DNA of 64,000 bases from positions 1 through 64,000 of the forward strand of contig JANXVU010000005.1 in assembly GCA_025351485.1 (NCBI GenBank), read 5' to 3'. The position numbers were made by a program, and so were the translations under genes. Positions within the stretch are counted from its first letter, which is position 1. Each line of letters begins with the position of its first letter. The notes below the pieces were generated by a model. It saw only the letters and a list, made by a program, of their open reading frames with translations. It was not told the origin of the DNA and did no database searches. Shown here piece after piece: positions 26,809 through 36,142 of this stretch. Source of the DNA: Candidatus Eiseniibacteriota bacterium (GTDB taxonomy: Bacteria; Eisenbacteria; RBG-16-71-46; JACRLI01).

Positions 26809-27941
26809 AAGTACTGACCGTTGACGACAGCAAGACCATCCGCGCGGTGGTCGCGCACTATCTGACGCCGCTCGGCATGACCGTGCTGCAGGCCTCCGAC
26901 GGCGCGGAAGGGCTCGAGATCATGCGCGGCGCCAAGCCCGACCTGGCCATCGTGGACGTGGCCATGCCCAACATGGACGGCCTGACCATGCTCTCCACCA
27001 AGGCCCGGGACTCCGCCATCGCCGGCATCCCGGTGATCATGCTCACCGCGGGCGCGAGCCAGGAGTTCGTGCTCCGTTGCATGAAGCAGGGTGCCAAGGG
27101 CTTCATCGTCAAGCCTTTCGAAAAGAAGACCCTGATCCTGAAAGTATGCAAGATCCTCAAGATCCAGCCGCCCGCCGAGGATGGCGGGCGGACCAAGGTG
27201 CATGGCCCGACCGTGATGGCCGTGGACCAGGACGAGAAAGACCTGTCGGTCCTGACCGAGATCCTGCTCGAAGGTTGCGAGCTGGTGACCGCGCTCGATG
27301 TGCGCCAGGCGCTGCGCCAGTGGCGCGAGCGCCGGCCCGAGTCGGTGTGGCTGGATCTCGGCCTGCCGGCCGCCGAGGTGACCGAGTTCGTGAACACGTT
27401 GCGCCAGGAGGGCCACGAGGACTTCGTCGGTCTGGTGCCGCGCGGCACGCCGACGCCGGCGCTGGCCGCTTCGCTGAAGATTCCGACGGTGCTCCATAAA
27501 CCCTTCATCCGGGTGGAAGTGCGCGAGTTCGCGTCCCAGCACCTGGGCATCTTCCAGCGTTTCCTCAAGCGTGAGAATGAGGTTTGCGTGCTCCAGATCC
27601 CCGGGGATTCGGTGGTGCGGGTGCGCGACTGGGTGCCCGCGCTGGACGGCGAAGTGCGCATCGGGCTGGAGCGCGAGTCCGCGGACGGCCTGCGGGCGCT
27701 GGTACTGGACTTTTCCAAGATCACCGGCGCGGCGGACGTGCCGCTGGTCTCCGGAGTGGTGAAGGCCCTGGCGCTGGCCGCTTCGCTGAATCTACAGTCG
27801 GTGCTGGCCGTGGGGGACGAGGACACGCTGCGCTCGTTCGCCGGGTTCGCCGACCTGAAGGGCGCCCGCTGCTCCCGCAGCCTCGTGGATGCCATGGAGG
27901 CCGTCCAGCGGCTCCTGGAAAAGCCGGAAGCAGCCGCCTGA
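26805..27941 (+). CDS. Multi-domain response regulator: CheY-like receiver, second receiver-like domain, C-terminal STAS-like domain
   Basis: VLTVDDSKTIRAVVAHYL...LAIVDVAMPNMDGL...IVKPFEKKTL; then VMAVDQDEKDLSVLTEIL...VWLDLGLPAAEV...VLHKPFIRVEVRE; then DGLRALVLDFSKITGAADVPLVSGVVKALA. Confidence 0.8.
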   Translation: MKVLTVDDSKTIRAVVAHYLTPLGMTVLQASDGAEGLEIMRGAKPDLAIVDVAMPNMDGLTMLSTKARDSAIAGIPVIMLTAGASQEFVLRCMKQGAKGFIVKPFEKKTLILKVCKILKIQPPAEDGGRTKVHGPTVMAVDQDEKDLSVLTEILLEGCELVTALDVRQALRQWRERRPESVWLDLGLPAAEVTEFVNTLRQEGHEDFVGLVPRGTPTPALAASLKIPTVLHKPFIRVEVREFASQHLGIFQRFLKRENEVCVLQIPGDSVVRVRDWVPALDGEVRIGLERESADGLRALVLDFSKITGAADVPLVSGVVKALALAASLNLQSVLAVGDEDTLRSFAGFADLKGARCSRSLVDAMEAVQRLLEKPEAAA

Positions 27942-28030
27942 CCGCTCCCCGTGCCTCGGGCCGTCTCCAGGCCCGGCAGTGACCCGTTGGACAGGCGGCC
28001 CCCGGGGCTTATAATCGCCCCGGAGGGTTC

Positions 28031-29803
28031 GTGATCCCCGAAGTCCATCCGCAGTCCCGGTTCGATAATTCCGCCGCCCGCCCGCGCACCCTGGCAGCTC
28101 CGCTGCTTGCCGGTGTGACGGTCCTTTCCGCCATGGCCAACCTGCTGGCGGCGCTGCCCCACGTGCTGCGCCGCGGCGGTGCGATCCCCACCTGGCTGCC
28201 CCTGGAGATCACCCATGGAAGCCGGGTCCTGAGCGCAGCCGCCGGGATCTTCCTGCTCATCCTGGCCCGGGCAATCGCCCGCCGGAAGCGCGCCGCCTGG
28301 CAGCTCGCCATCGCGCTCTTCCTGCTGTCGGCGCTGGTGCATCCGTTCAAGGGCAAGCTGGAGTACGTGGCGCTCCTGCCGGCCGCCATGGCCGTGCTGT
28401 TCCTGCTCTCCGGCCGGGAGTTCTGGGTGAAGAGCGATCCAGTCACGCGTGCGGGGGGCTGGTCGGTGATGGCCATGTCCGTGCTGCTGGCCTACGGGTA
28501 CACGGCCGCCGGATACTGGTTGCTGCGGAGCCACTTCGCCGCGGTGACCGACGGGTCGGACGCGCTTCTCGCGGCCCTGGGCCTGCTGACCACGTTCCAG
28601 ACCGGGGAAGCCTTTCCTCTGAACCGCGAGGCGGCCGCGTTCGCATGGTCCGCGTGCGCGCTGGAGGGAATCGGGCTTTTCACGGGATTGTTCCTGATCC
28701 TGGCGCCATTCATCGAGCGCCGGTTCCAGGAGTCGGAGCGGCCGCTCGTGGATCCGTTCCTGCGCCGGCACGGCAGATCGAGCACTTCCTATTTCGCGCT
28801 GGAAGGCGACACCCGGTATCTGTTCCTGCGCAACGTGCCGGGAGTGGTCCCCTACACCTACAGCTCCGGAGCCGCGCTGGTGGCAGGCGAGCCGCTGTGC
28901 GACTCCGCCGACATGGTCCGGGCGTGCGAGGAGTTCTCCGAATTCTGCGAGGAGCACGACTGGGCGCCGGCCTACTACCAGATGTCCCCGGCCGCGCGGG
29001 AGGCGCTGGAAGCGCGCGACTTTGCCGCTCTCAAGATCGGGGAGGAGTGCGTCTATGACCTGCCCGGATATTCGATCCGCGGCGCCCAGCGCGCCCGGCT
29101 CCGGCACGGCGTGAGCCGGGCCGAGCGCGAGGGCGTGACGGTGGTAGAGCACATCCCTGGCACGCCCGGTTCGGATCGCCGCCAGGCGCGAATGGAAGCC
29201 CTTTCCGCGGAGTGGCTGAAGACCCACGGCGGGCTGGAGATGGGGTATCTTCTGGGCGGATATTCTTTCCGGAATCCGCGCGACCGCCGCTACTTCGTGG
29301 CGGAAAAGGGAGGGACGGTGGTTGGGGTCGTGACCTTTGTTCCGATCTATGCGGCGTCCGGGATGGTGCTCGACTTGATGCGCCGCTCCCCGGACGCGCC
29401 CCAGGGCACCATGGAGGCGCTGGTGCACCGGGCGCTGGAGAGCTTTCAGTCCGAGGGGCTCGCGCTGGCCAGCCTGGCGCTGGCTCCCCTGGCCCATGTG
29501 GCCGAACCGGGCGAGGGCGCTCCGGGCGCCCAGCGGGTTCTGGCCGCCGCGTTCGAAAGGCTCAACCGCGTGTACAACTTCAAGACGCTGCATACCTTCA
29601 AGCATCGCCTGGGACCGGACCGCTGGGAGAGCCGATACCTGGTCTACCGCAACAACCGGGCGCTCCCGGCGATCGCCCTGGCTTTGCTCCGGGTGCACGA
29701 GCCGCGGTCGCTCTATTCCCGGCTTCTTCGGCCGGCCGGCCGGCCGGCGTTCGAGCCGCCGACCGGGGAAGAAGGCCGGGGCGATCGGGCGGTGCCCTCG
29801 TGA
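28031..29803 (+). CDS. MprF-like phosphatidylglycerol lysyltransferase / DUF2156 family membrane protein; GTG start
   Basis: N-terminal multi-TM region, then YFALEGDTRYLFLRNVPGVVPYTYSSGAALVAGEPLCD...FCEEHDWAPAYYQMS...LKIGEECVYDLPGYSIRGAQRARLRH...LGPDRWESRYLVYRN. Confidence 0.85.
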   Translation: MIPEVHPQSRFDNSAARPRTLAAPLLAGVTVLSAMANLLAALPHVLRRGGAIPTWLPLEITHGSRVLSAAAGIFLLILARAIARRKRAAWQLAIALFLLSALVHPFKGKLEYVALLPAAMAVLFLLSGREFWVKSDPVTRAGGWSVMAMSVLLAYGYTAAGYWLLRSHFAAVTDGSDALLAALGLLTTFQTGEAFPLNREAAAFAWSACALEGIGLFTGLFLILAPFIERRFQESERPLVDPFLRRHGRSSTSYFALEGDTRYLFLRNVPGVVPYTYSSGAALVAGEPLCDSADMVRACEEFSEFCEEHDWAPAYYQMSPAAREALEARDFAALKIGEECVYDLPGYSIRGAQRARLRHGVSRAEREGVTVVEHIPGTPGSDRRQARMEALSAEWLKTHGGLEMGYLLGGYSFRNPRDRRYFVAEKGGTVVGVVTFVPIYAASGMVLDLMRRSPDAPQGTMEALVHRALESFQSEGLALASLALAPLAHVAEPGEGAPGAQRVLAAAFERLNRVYNFKTLHTFKHRLGPDRWESRYLVYRNNRALPAIALALLRVHEPRSLYSRLLRPAGRPAFEPPTGEEGRGDRAVPS

Positions 29804-31428
29804 GCCGGGGGAAGGGGCCGTTTGCCGCCGTGATCTCCACGCCCCTTTCATGGCGGCACGGCCTGCTGTTCAAGCTCGCCGGCGTGGTGGGCGTGGTGCT
29901 GGTGCTGGGTGTCTTCTCGGTATTCTTCTTCACGGTTTCCTTCATCGGGCGAACCCTGGAGACGAACCTGCGTGACGAGGCGATACTCACCGCAGAGGCG
30001 CTGGATGCCGGGTTCGAGAGCCGGGGCAGCCTGCTTTCGGCGGACCGGATCAAACAGGAAGTGGACGAGCTGGTCGGGGCCACGGAAAATCTGGATCTGA
30101 TCGCGGTGTACCGGGACCGCGGCGGCCTGATGCAGCCGTTCGTGACCACCGAGGACTCGACCTATATCCCGCCGCCCACTGCCCTTGAGCAGCGCGATCT
30201 GCGGCTGGGCAAGCGCATCGTCCAGAAGGTGAGCAACTCGGAGGCCGGCCCGTTCTGGCGGATCCTGGTGCCGATGCACCTGGAAAAGCAGGTGCGCGGA
30301 GCCATCGAGGTGCGCATGTCGCTCCAGATCGCCACCGAGTCGGTGGCCGAGTTGCGTTCGCGCGCCCGCCTGGTGGGTGCGTTCAGCGTCTTCGGCAGCG
30401 TGATCCTGCTGGCGTTCTTCCTTCACCGCCTGGTGGAGCGGCCGGTCCAGCGGCTCCTGGGCACCATGGCCCAGGTGCAGGACGGGGACCTGGGCGCCAC
30501 CGCCGCGGGCGGCGGGGGCGCGGAGTTCAATCGGCTGAGCTCCGGCTTCAATGCCATGCTCACGCGCATCCGGGAGGGCAGCGAGGAGAACGAGCGCCTG
30601 GTCCGCGAAGTGCAGCAGTTCAACCAGCAGCTGGAGCGCCGGGTGGCCGATAAGACCGCAGAGCTGGAGACCCGCAACACCCAGCTCCAGGACGCCAACC
30701 GCGCCATGCTCGATCTTGAACTGCGCCTGGCACGACTTTCGCGCCTGGCCGCCGTGGGGCAGTTTGCGGCCAAGCTGGCCCACGAAATCGGGACTCCGCT
30801 CCACTCCATCTCGGGGCACCTGGAACTGCTCAAGGAAAAAAACGCGGTGCTCCCCGGACACGAACATCGGATCCAGGTGATCCAGAGCCAGCTCGATCGC
30901 ATGGCCGGGATCGTCCGCGATCTGCTGGGGTCCACCCGGGTCCCGGGCGTTCCCCAGGTGGCGGTCAAGCTGACCGCGGTCCTCGAGGAGCTGAGGACGC
31001 TCCTGCAACCGGGCCTGGAGCCCAGAGAGATCAAGATGGAATTCGACGTGCCCCCGGCCCTGCCCTCGGTGGCTGCGGACCCCAACCAGCTGCAACAGGT
31101 GTTCCTGAACCTGTTCACGAACGCCGTGGACGCCATGCCCGGCGGTGGCACGATCTCCGTCCAGGCGCGGCTCATGCCGGGCTCTCCCGCCAGGGTGCGG
31201 TGCGTCGTCGCGGACACCGGGACCGGGATCGAACCCTCGCTCCTGCCGCACGTCTTCGAGCCGTTCGTGACTTCCAAACCCGCCGGGGAGGGCAGCGGCC
31301 TCGGGCTGGCCGTGGCCCACGACATCGTGGCGCGGATGGGTGGCACGGTGGAGGCCGCCAGCGAATCCGGGCGCGGCAGCCGGTTCACGCTGGACCTGCC
31401 GGTATTCGAGGAGGCCCCCCGTGGCTAG
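29800..31428 (+). CDS. Membrane sensor histidine kinase (HAMP, HisKA, HATPase); GTG start
   Basis: TM VVGVVLVLGVFSVFFFTVSF, QFAAKLAHEIGTPLHSISGHLELLK, LFTNAVDAMPGGG, GEGSGLGLAVAHDIVARMGG; overlaps the previous stop (GTGA). Confidence 0.9.
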   Translation: MSRGKGPFAAVISTPLSWRHGLLFKLAGVVGVVLVLGVFSVFFFTVSFIGRTLETNLRDEAILTAEALDAGFESRGSLLSADRIKQEVDELVGATENLDLIAVYRDRGGLMQPFVTTEDSTYIPPPTALEQRDLRLGKRIVQKVSNSEAGPFWRILVPMHLEKQVRGAIEVRMSLQIATESVAELRSRARLVGAFSVFGSVILLAFFLHRLVERPVQRLLGTMAQVQDGDLGATAAGGGGAEFNRLSSGFNAMLTRIREGSEENERLVREVQQFNQQLERRVADKTAELETRNTQLQDANRAMLDLELRLARLSRLAAVGQFAAKLAHEIGTPLHSISGHLELLKEKNAVLPGHEHRIQVIQSQLDRMAGIVRDLLGSTRVPGVPQVAVKLTAVLEELRTLLQPGLEPREIKMEFDVPPALPSVAADPNQLQQVFLNLFTNAVDAMPGGGTISVQARLMPGSPARVRCVVADTGTGIEPSLLPHVFEPFVTSKPAGEGSGLGLAVAHDIVARMGGTVEAASESGRGSRFTLDLPVFEEAPRG

Positions 31429-32815
31429 GCGCGCCTCCCTGATGGTGGTGGACGATGACCCGGTCACGCTGGAGCTGATGGGAGAAGTGCTTTCGGGCGA
31501 GGGCTACCATGTCACGCTGGCGCGGACCGGGGACGAGGCGCTCCGGCTGTGCGGGAAAGAGCACTTCGATCTGGTGCTGACCGACGTGCGGATGCCCGGG
31601 ATCAGCGGGGTCGAACTCCTGCGCGCGGTGAAGCAGACCAGCCCGGACACCGTGTTCGTGGTGATGACCGCGTTTGGCACCATGGACACGGCCATCCAGG
31701 TGATCCGCGAGGGCGGCTACGACTATCTGAGCAAGCCGTTCAAGATGGACGAAGTGCGCCTGGTGGTCAAAAGGGCCATCGAGCAGCAACACCTCAAGCG
31801 GGACCACGCGGAGGAGCCCGAGGCGCTTGCCGGCAAGTTCAGCCTGGACCTGATGATCGGCCGCAGCAGCCCCATGCAGCAGCTGTACAAGACCATCGCC
31901 AGGACCTCCCAGGCTCGCAGCACCGTGCTGCTGCAGGGGGAGAGCGGCACGGGCAAGGAATTGGTGGCGCGGGCGATTCACTTCAACGGGCCCCGTGCCC
32001 AGGCTCCCTTCGTCACCGTGAATTGTGGGGCGATCCCGGAGCCGCTGCTGGAAAGCGAACTGTTTGGGCACGTGAAGGGAGCGTTCACCGGCGCCGTTGC
32101 CTCCCGGCGTGGCCTTTTCGAGGAAGCGAACACCGGCACGATCTTTCTGGACGAGGTGGGCGAGCTGAACGTCGGGGTGCAGGCCAAGCTGCTGCGGGTG
32201 CTCCAGGAACACGAGATCAAGCGGGTTGGAGGGAACGAGACCGTCCAGGTGGACGTCCGGGTCATCGCCGCCACCAACCGCGACCTCGAGGAGGAGACCC
32301 GCGCGGCTCGCTTCCGGGAAGACCTTTACTATCGGCTCTCGGTGGTGACGCTCACCATTCCGACCCTGCGCGACCGGCCCGAGGACATCCCGCTCCTGGC
32401 CGAGCATTTCCTGAACAAGTGCCGCTCTTCCGGCACCGGGCCGCAAGTGGAGGGAATCTCCCCGGACACCATGGCGCTCTTGCACGGGTACGACTGGCCC
32501 GGCAACGTCCGCGAACTGGAGAACGTGATCGAGCGGGCGGTGGCCCTCACCAGCAATCGGTTCCTTTCGGTGGAAGACCTTCCGGCCAGGATTTGCGAGC
32601 GACGCCACGGCCACCCCGTTTCCGCTGCCCCGGCCGCCGGGGGACCGGTGGAGATGGTCAGCCTTCGCGACGTTGAAAAGCGCCACATCCTCCAGGTGCT
32701 CCGGGCGCTGGGTGGAAACAAGACCCGGGCGGCGGAGGTCCTGGGGATCAGCCGCAGGACCCTGATCCGGGTGGCTCAGCGGTTCGGCCTGGAGGCGGAG
32801 ATGAAGGAAGAATGA
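31421..32815 (+). CDS. Sigma-54-dependent response regulator (NtrC/AtoC type); GTG start
   Basis: LMVVDDDPVTLELMG..VLTDVRMPGISG; GESGTGKELVARAIH; LFGHVKGAFTGAVASRRG (GAFTGA); Fis-type HTH ALGGNKTRAAEVLGISRRTLIR. Confidence 0.95.
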   Translation: MARRASLMVVDDDPVTLELMGEVLSGEGYHVTLARTGDEALRLCGKEHFDLVLTDVRMPGISGVELLRAVKQTSPDTVFVVMTAFGTMDTAIQVIREGGYDYLSKPFKMDEVRLVVKRAIEQQHLKRDHAEEPEALAGKFSLDLMIGRSSPMQQLYKTIARTSQARSTVLLQGESGTGKELVARAIHFNGPRAQAPFVTVNCGAIPEPLLESELFGHVKGAFTGAVASRRGLFEEANTGTIFLDEVGELNVGVQAKLLRVLQEHEIKRVGGNETVQVDVRVIAATNRDLEEETRAARFREDLYYRLSVVTLTIPTLRDRPEDIPLLAEHFLNKCRSSGTGPQVEGISPDTMALLHGYDWPGNVRELENVIERAVALTSNRFLSVEDLPARICERRHGHPVSAAPAAGGPVEMVSLRDVEKRHILQVLRALGGNKTRAAEVLGISRRTLIRVAQRFGLEAEMKEE

Positions 32816-33033
32816 GTGCGACAGCGGTGCTCGTGCGTGACATCCTGACGCACTAGGCATAAGTAATGTAATTACAGGACGTTGGAGTTCTATACCGCGC
32901 TTACGCTACCCTTTTCGATGTGACCCCCTTGAATCTGCCGTGACCTTCCTGGATTCCACTCCGGCCAGAACAATACTGGCGTAAACGATTATTTCACAAA
33001 CAGTTGAACTAGGATTTCAAGATTGCAATCGTC

Positions 33034-33050
33034 CCGGCATGCTCCTTGCG
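33034..33050 (+). promoter_or_regulatory. Candidate sigma-54 promoter
   Basis: CCGGCATGCTCCTTGCG: GGCA(T)-N5-TTGC with exact GG-N10-GC spacing (GG 33036-33037, GC 33048-33049), 219 nt after the sigma-54 activator gene. Confidence 0.5.
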
Positions 33051-33167
33051 GTTGCATGTCAGTGGCTTACGAAGCATCTCCCAGTCGGCCGGTTGGCCGG
33101 AGCGGGGATCGTAAGAAGTTCTAAGAGATGGACTCGCCGAAATGGCGAACTTACCAAGGAGATTCAA

Positions 33168-33362
33168 ATGAAGAGAATTGCCCTGCTTCTGACCGCTGCC
33201 CTGTTCGCCGTTTCCTTCGCCGGTGCCGCTTTCGCCGCCGACGCCGCTGGTGACTCTACCGCTGCCCCGAAGGCCGCCAAGCACGGCAAGAAGCACCACA
33301 AGAAGGCCGGCCACAAGAAGCACGCCAAGATGGAAGCCGCTGCCGACAGCACCAAGAAGTAG
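33168..33362 (+). CDS. Small exported Lys/His-rich protein
   Basis: RBS AAGGAG, signal peptide MKRIALLLTAALFAVSFAGAAFA, mature ADAAGDSTAAPKAAKHGKKHHKKAGHKKHAKMEAAADSTKK. Confidence 0.8.
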   Translation: MKRIALLLTAALFAVSFAGAAFAADAAGDSTAAPKAAKHGKKHHKKAGHKKHAKMEAAADSTKK

Positions 33363-33408
33363 TTTTCTTCGCGGCGGAGCAAGCTTCGCTGCGAATCCGT
33401 AGAAAAGC

Positions 33409-33441
33409 AAAACGGGGGGCGCATGATGCGCCTCCCGTTTT
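33409..33441. terminator. Bidirectional intrinsic terminator
   Basis: AAAACGGGGGGCGCA-TGA-TGCGCCTCCCGTTTT between convergent genes. Confidence 0.85.
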
Positions 33442-33500
33442 CTTGTTTCAAGAGGATCGACCCGAAAGGGGATCGAAGCGGTCGGGCCGGATGGGGAGCC

Positions 33501-35141
33501 TCAGGCGGCCATGTCCAGCTCGGGGTTGGATTCGGCCCTGCGCGGCTGACGGCCGTGCTCCGGATGCCGTTCTTCCTCCAGGCGGAACTGCGCCACCATC
33601 TCGTTGAGGAGCTCGGTCTCGCCGCCCAGTTGCTCGGCGGCTCCGGCGACTCCGGCGATCCGGCGGTCGGTTTCGCCGATGGCGGCGGATATGCGCTGGA
33701 TCTTGTCGGCGATCTCATCGGCCGCCTCGGCCTGGTCGGTCGCGGCCTTGTTGTTCTCCATCATCACCGTGAGCATCTGGTGGCTCACCGACAGGATTTC
33801 GCGCAGCGAAATCCCGGCGCGGTCGGCCAGCTCGCGGCCCTGGCTCACCTCGGCCGTGCCCTGTTCCATGGAGGCCACGGCGCGGCGGGCGTCGTCCTGG
33901 ATCGACTTGATGGTGCGTGAAATCTCGCGGGTGGCCAGCGAGGTTCGCTCGGCCAGCTTGCGGACTTCGTCGGCGACCACCGCGAATCCGCGGCCGTGCT
34001 CGTCGGCCCGGGCGGCCTCGATGGCGGCGTTGAGCGCCAGCAGGTTGGTCTGGTCGGCGATCTCGTCGATCACCATGATCACTTCTCCGATCTCGGCCGA
34101 GCTCTGGCCGAGCTTGCGGATGATCTCGGCGCTTCCGGTCACCACCTGGTCGATGCGCTCGATCCCGCGAATGGTGTCGGTCACCGAATCGTGGCCCCTC
34201 TGGGCGGCTTCGGCCGAGGACCGGGCCATCTCCGCCGTGCGCAGCGACGACTTGCAGCTCTGGGCGCTGGCGGCGCGGGCCTGCGACACGGCCACCACCA
34301 CGCGCTCGACCTCATCGGTTTGCTCACGGGCGGCCACGGCGGCCTGGCGCGAGTCTTCCTCGATGCCCGAGGCCAGCTGTGAAACGCCCCCGGCGTTGTC
34401 CTTCACCCTGAGGATCATCTCGCGGAGCTGCTGATGCATCTCGGACAGCGATTCCGCCAGGGTGCGGACTTCCTGCACGCCCCCGGTCAGCGGCACTGCG
34501 TGCCGCAGGTCGCCGCGGGCGATCTCCTGGGCCGCGATCGCCAGTTGGGTGACGGGCCGGCTGATGCTGCGGGCCAGAAACAACGCGGCGGCTACGGCGG
34601 CGAGCAGCGCGAACAGGCCGGTGAAGAGCATCATCCACTTCAGGTTTTCCACTTCGTGCATGAAGTCGGATTCGCGGTTGGCCACCAGCAGCACCAGGTC
34701 GTGCGAGGGGTAGGACCGCGCCACGGTGTAGTAGCGCTGGTCCCCCCAGACGTATCGGGCTGCGAGGCCCTGGCCGACGTTGCCCTGCGGAAAGTCCAGG
34801 CGGGAGGGGAGCCGCTGGCCCGGGGGCGCCACCAGCACCGTGCCGTCGCCGCGGACCAGCAGGGCGAATCCGTTCGGCTCGACCCGGATCCGCTCCACGA
34901 AGGGCTTGAGCATGGTGACCAGGGTTGCGGGATCGATCTCCTGGCCGTTGAACACCTGGATCATGCGCCGGCTTTCCTCCATCTTGGAGTCGAGCAGGAC
35001 TTGCAGGTGCGCGTGCTCCACTTTGACCAGGCTCGAGCGCGCTCGCTGGTAGGCCATGATCCCCGAGATACCAAGCGGCAGGATCATCAGCAGCACGAAG
35101 TAGAACAGCAGGCGATTCTGCAAGGTATTCCACGCGCGCAT
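33501..35141 (-). CDS. Methyl-accepting chemotaxis protein with periplasmic Cache-like sensor and HAMP
   Basis: [46 protein letters not shown]; sensor [51 protein letters not shown]. Confidence 0.95.
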   Translation of the reverse strand: MRAWNTLQNRLLFYFVLLMILPLGISGIMAYQRARSSLVKVEHAHLQVLLDSKMEESRRMIQVFNGQEIDPATLVTMLKPFVERIRVEPNGFALLVRGDGTVLVAPPGQRLPSRLDFPQGNVGQGLAARYVWGDQRYYTVARSYPSHDLVLLVANRESDFMHEVENLKWMMLFTGLFALLAAVAAALFLARSISRPVTQLAIAAQEIARGDLRHAVPLTGGVQEVRTLAESLSEMHQQLREMILRVKDNAGGVSQLASGIEEDSRQAAVAAREQTDEVERVVVAVSQARAASAQSCKSSLRTAEMARSSAEAAQRGHDSVTDTIRGIERIDQVVTGSAEIIRKLGQSSAEIGEVIMVIDEIADQTNLLALNAAIEAARADEHGRGFAVVADEVRKLAERTSLATREISRTIKSIQDDARRAVASMEQGTAEVSQGRELADRAGISLREILSVSHQMLTVMMENNKAATDQAEAADEIADKIQRISAAIGETDRRIAGVAGAAEQLGGETELLNEMVAQFRLEEERHPEHGRQPRRAESNPELDMAA

Positions 35142-35150
35142 GTCGATCTC

Positions 35151-35828
35151 CTATCGTCCGGGCACGCGGTCCAGCAGATCGTCCAGATCCTGCTGCGCCT
35201 GCGCGGCGGCCTTCTGGGCCCCAGCGTTGTTCTTTCCGCGGACGGCCCGGGCCAGGTCCTCGGCCACCAGCCCGAAGTGCACCCAGGATTCCTTGGCGTA
35301 GCTCATTCCGGCGTTGTCCAGGCGTCGCCGGCCGCCGGCCAGGTCTTCCAATGATTCCTGCGCACCCGTAAAATCGCCGCGTGCGGCGCACGCGGCCGAG
35401 GTGGCCACGGCCTGCTTCAGGTCCTCGACTTCCAGGCTGAGTTCGGCGGGGAAGCGGTTCTCAAGTTCCAGCATCGAAGCCTTGCTGAGCCGATAGCCTT
35501 GCTCCACCTGCTCCGGGTCCATGGCCACGAAGCCTTCTTCAAGGGTCGCCAGGGCGTAGCTGAAGTGGCCGAGCTCCTCCGGGCTCACGCGAGTGAGCAG
35601 CTGCGGAGTCGTGTGCGCGAAGCTCTTCTTCATCTTCATGAACAGACCTGCTCCGCCCCACTTGCGGGCCCGGTACTGGACCCGGATTTCCTGGAGCGTC
35701 TGCATGATGGAGCGCAGTTCTCCGGATGCGCTTCCGGCCGCCGGCGTCTGCGCGAGCGCGGGTGCCGCGATCGACAGCAGGGCCGCCATGAGCGGCGCCG
35801 CGAGCCACTGGGAACATAGGAACTTCAA
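35151..35828 (-). CDS. Secreted hypothetical helical protein, upstream of the MCP
   Basis: Signal peptide MKFLCSQWLAAPLMAALLSIAAPALAQ; 9-nt gap to the MCP start. Confidence 0.65.
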   Translation of the reverse strand: MKFLCSQWLAAPLMAALLSIAAPALAQTPAAGSASGELRSIMQTLQEIRVQYRARKWGGAGLFMKMKKSFAHTTPQLLTRVSPEELGHFSYALATLEEGFVAMDPEQVEQGYRLSKASMLELENRFPAELSLEVEDLKQAVATSAACAARGDFTGAQESLEDLAGGRRRLDNAGMSYAKESWVHFGLVAEDLARAVRGKNNAGAQKAAAQAQQDLDDLLDRVPGR

Positions 35829-36142
35829 GTTGGTGACTCTCCCTGGGGGGCGGGGTCGAACCGACCTTCATGTACTTCTGTATCGGCCCGTCCGACCTCC
35901 GAAGTTAACGTTCGTTCTATAGTGGGGAGGAGGGCCATCGCCTATGGTTGACAATTACGGAGAAGGTGGTTCTTTTTGACCCGGATCGACCTGTCAAATA
36001 AGTTAATGGTTGTGTAACTCCTCAGAAGATAGTGACTTCCAGATTTTTCTGTGGTAATATCAGCCGCTAACAGAATAGACTGCGACAGCCTCATTCGTTC
36101 ACCCGCCCCCTGTCCGTCTCGGCTCAGCTTGGAGGTTGTGGG

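Noticed and set aside
29725-29750. GGCC tandem run (ggccggccggccggccgg)
   Set aside because: Lies inside a coding region and encodes normal residues; simple GC-rich repeat.
26858-29851. 997-aa minus-strand ORF across the RR and MprF-like genes
   Set aside because: Composition biased to H/Q/R/G with no domains; shadow of real plus-strand genes.
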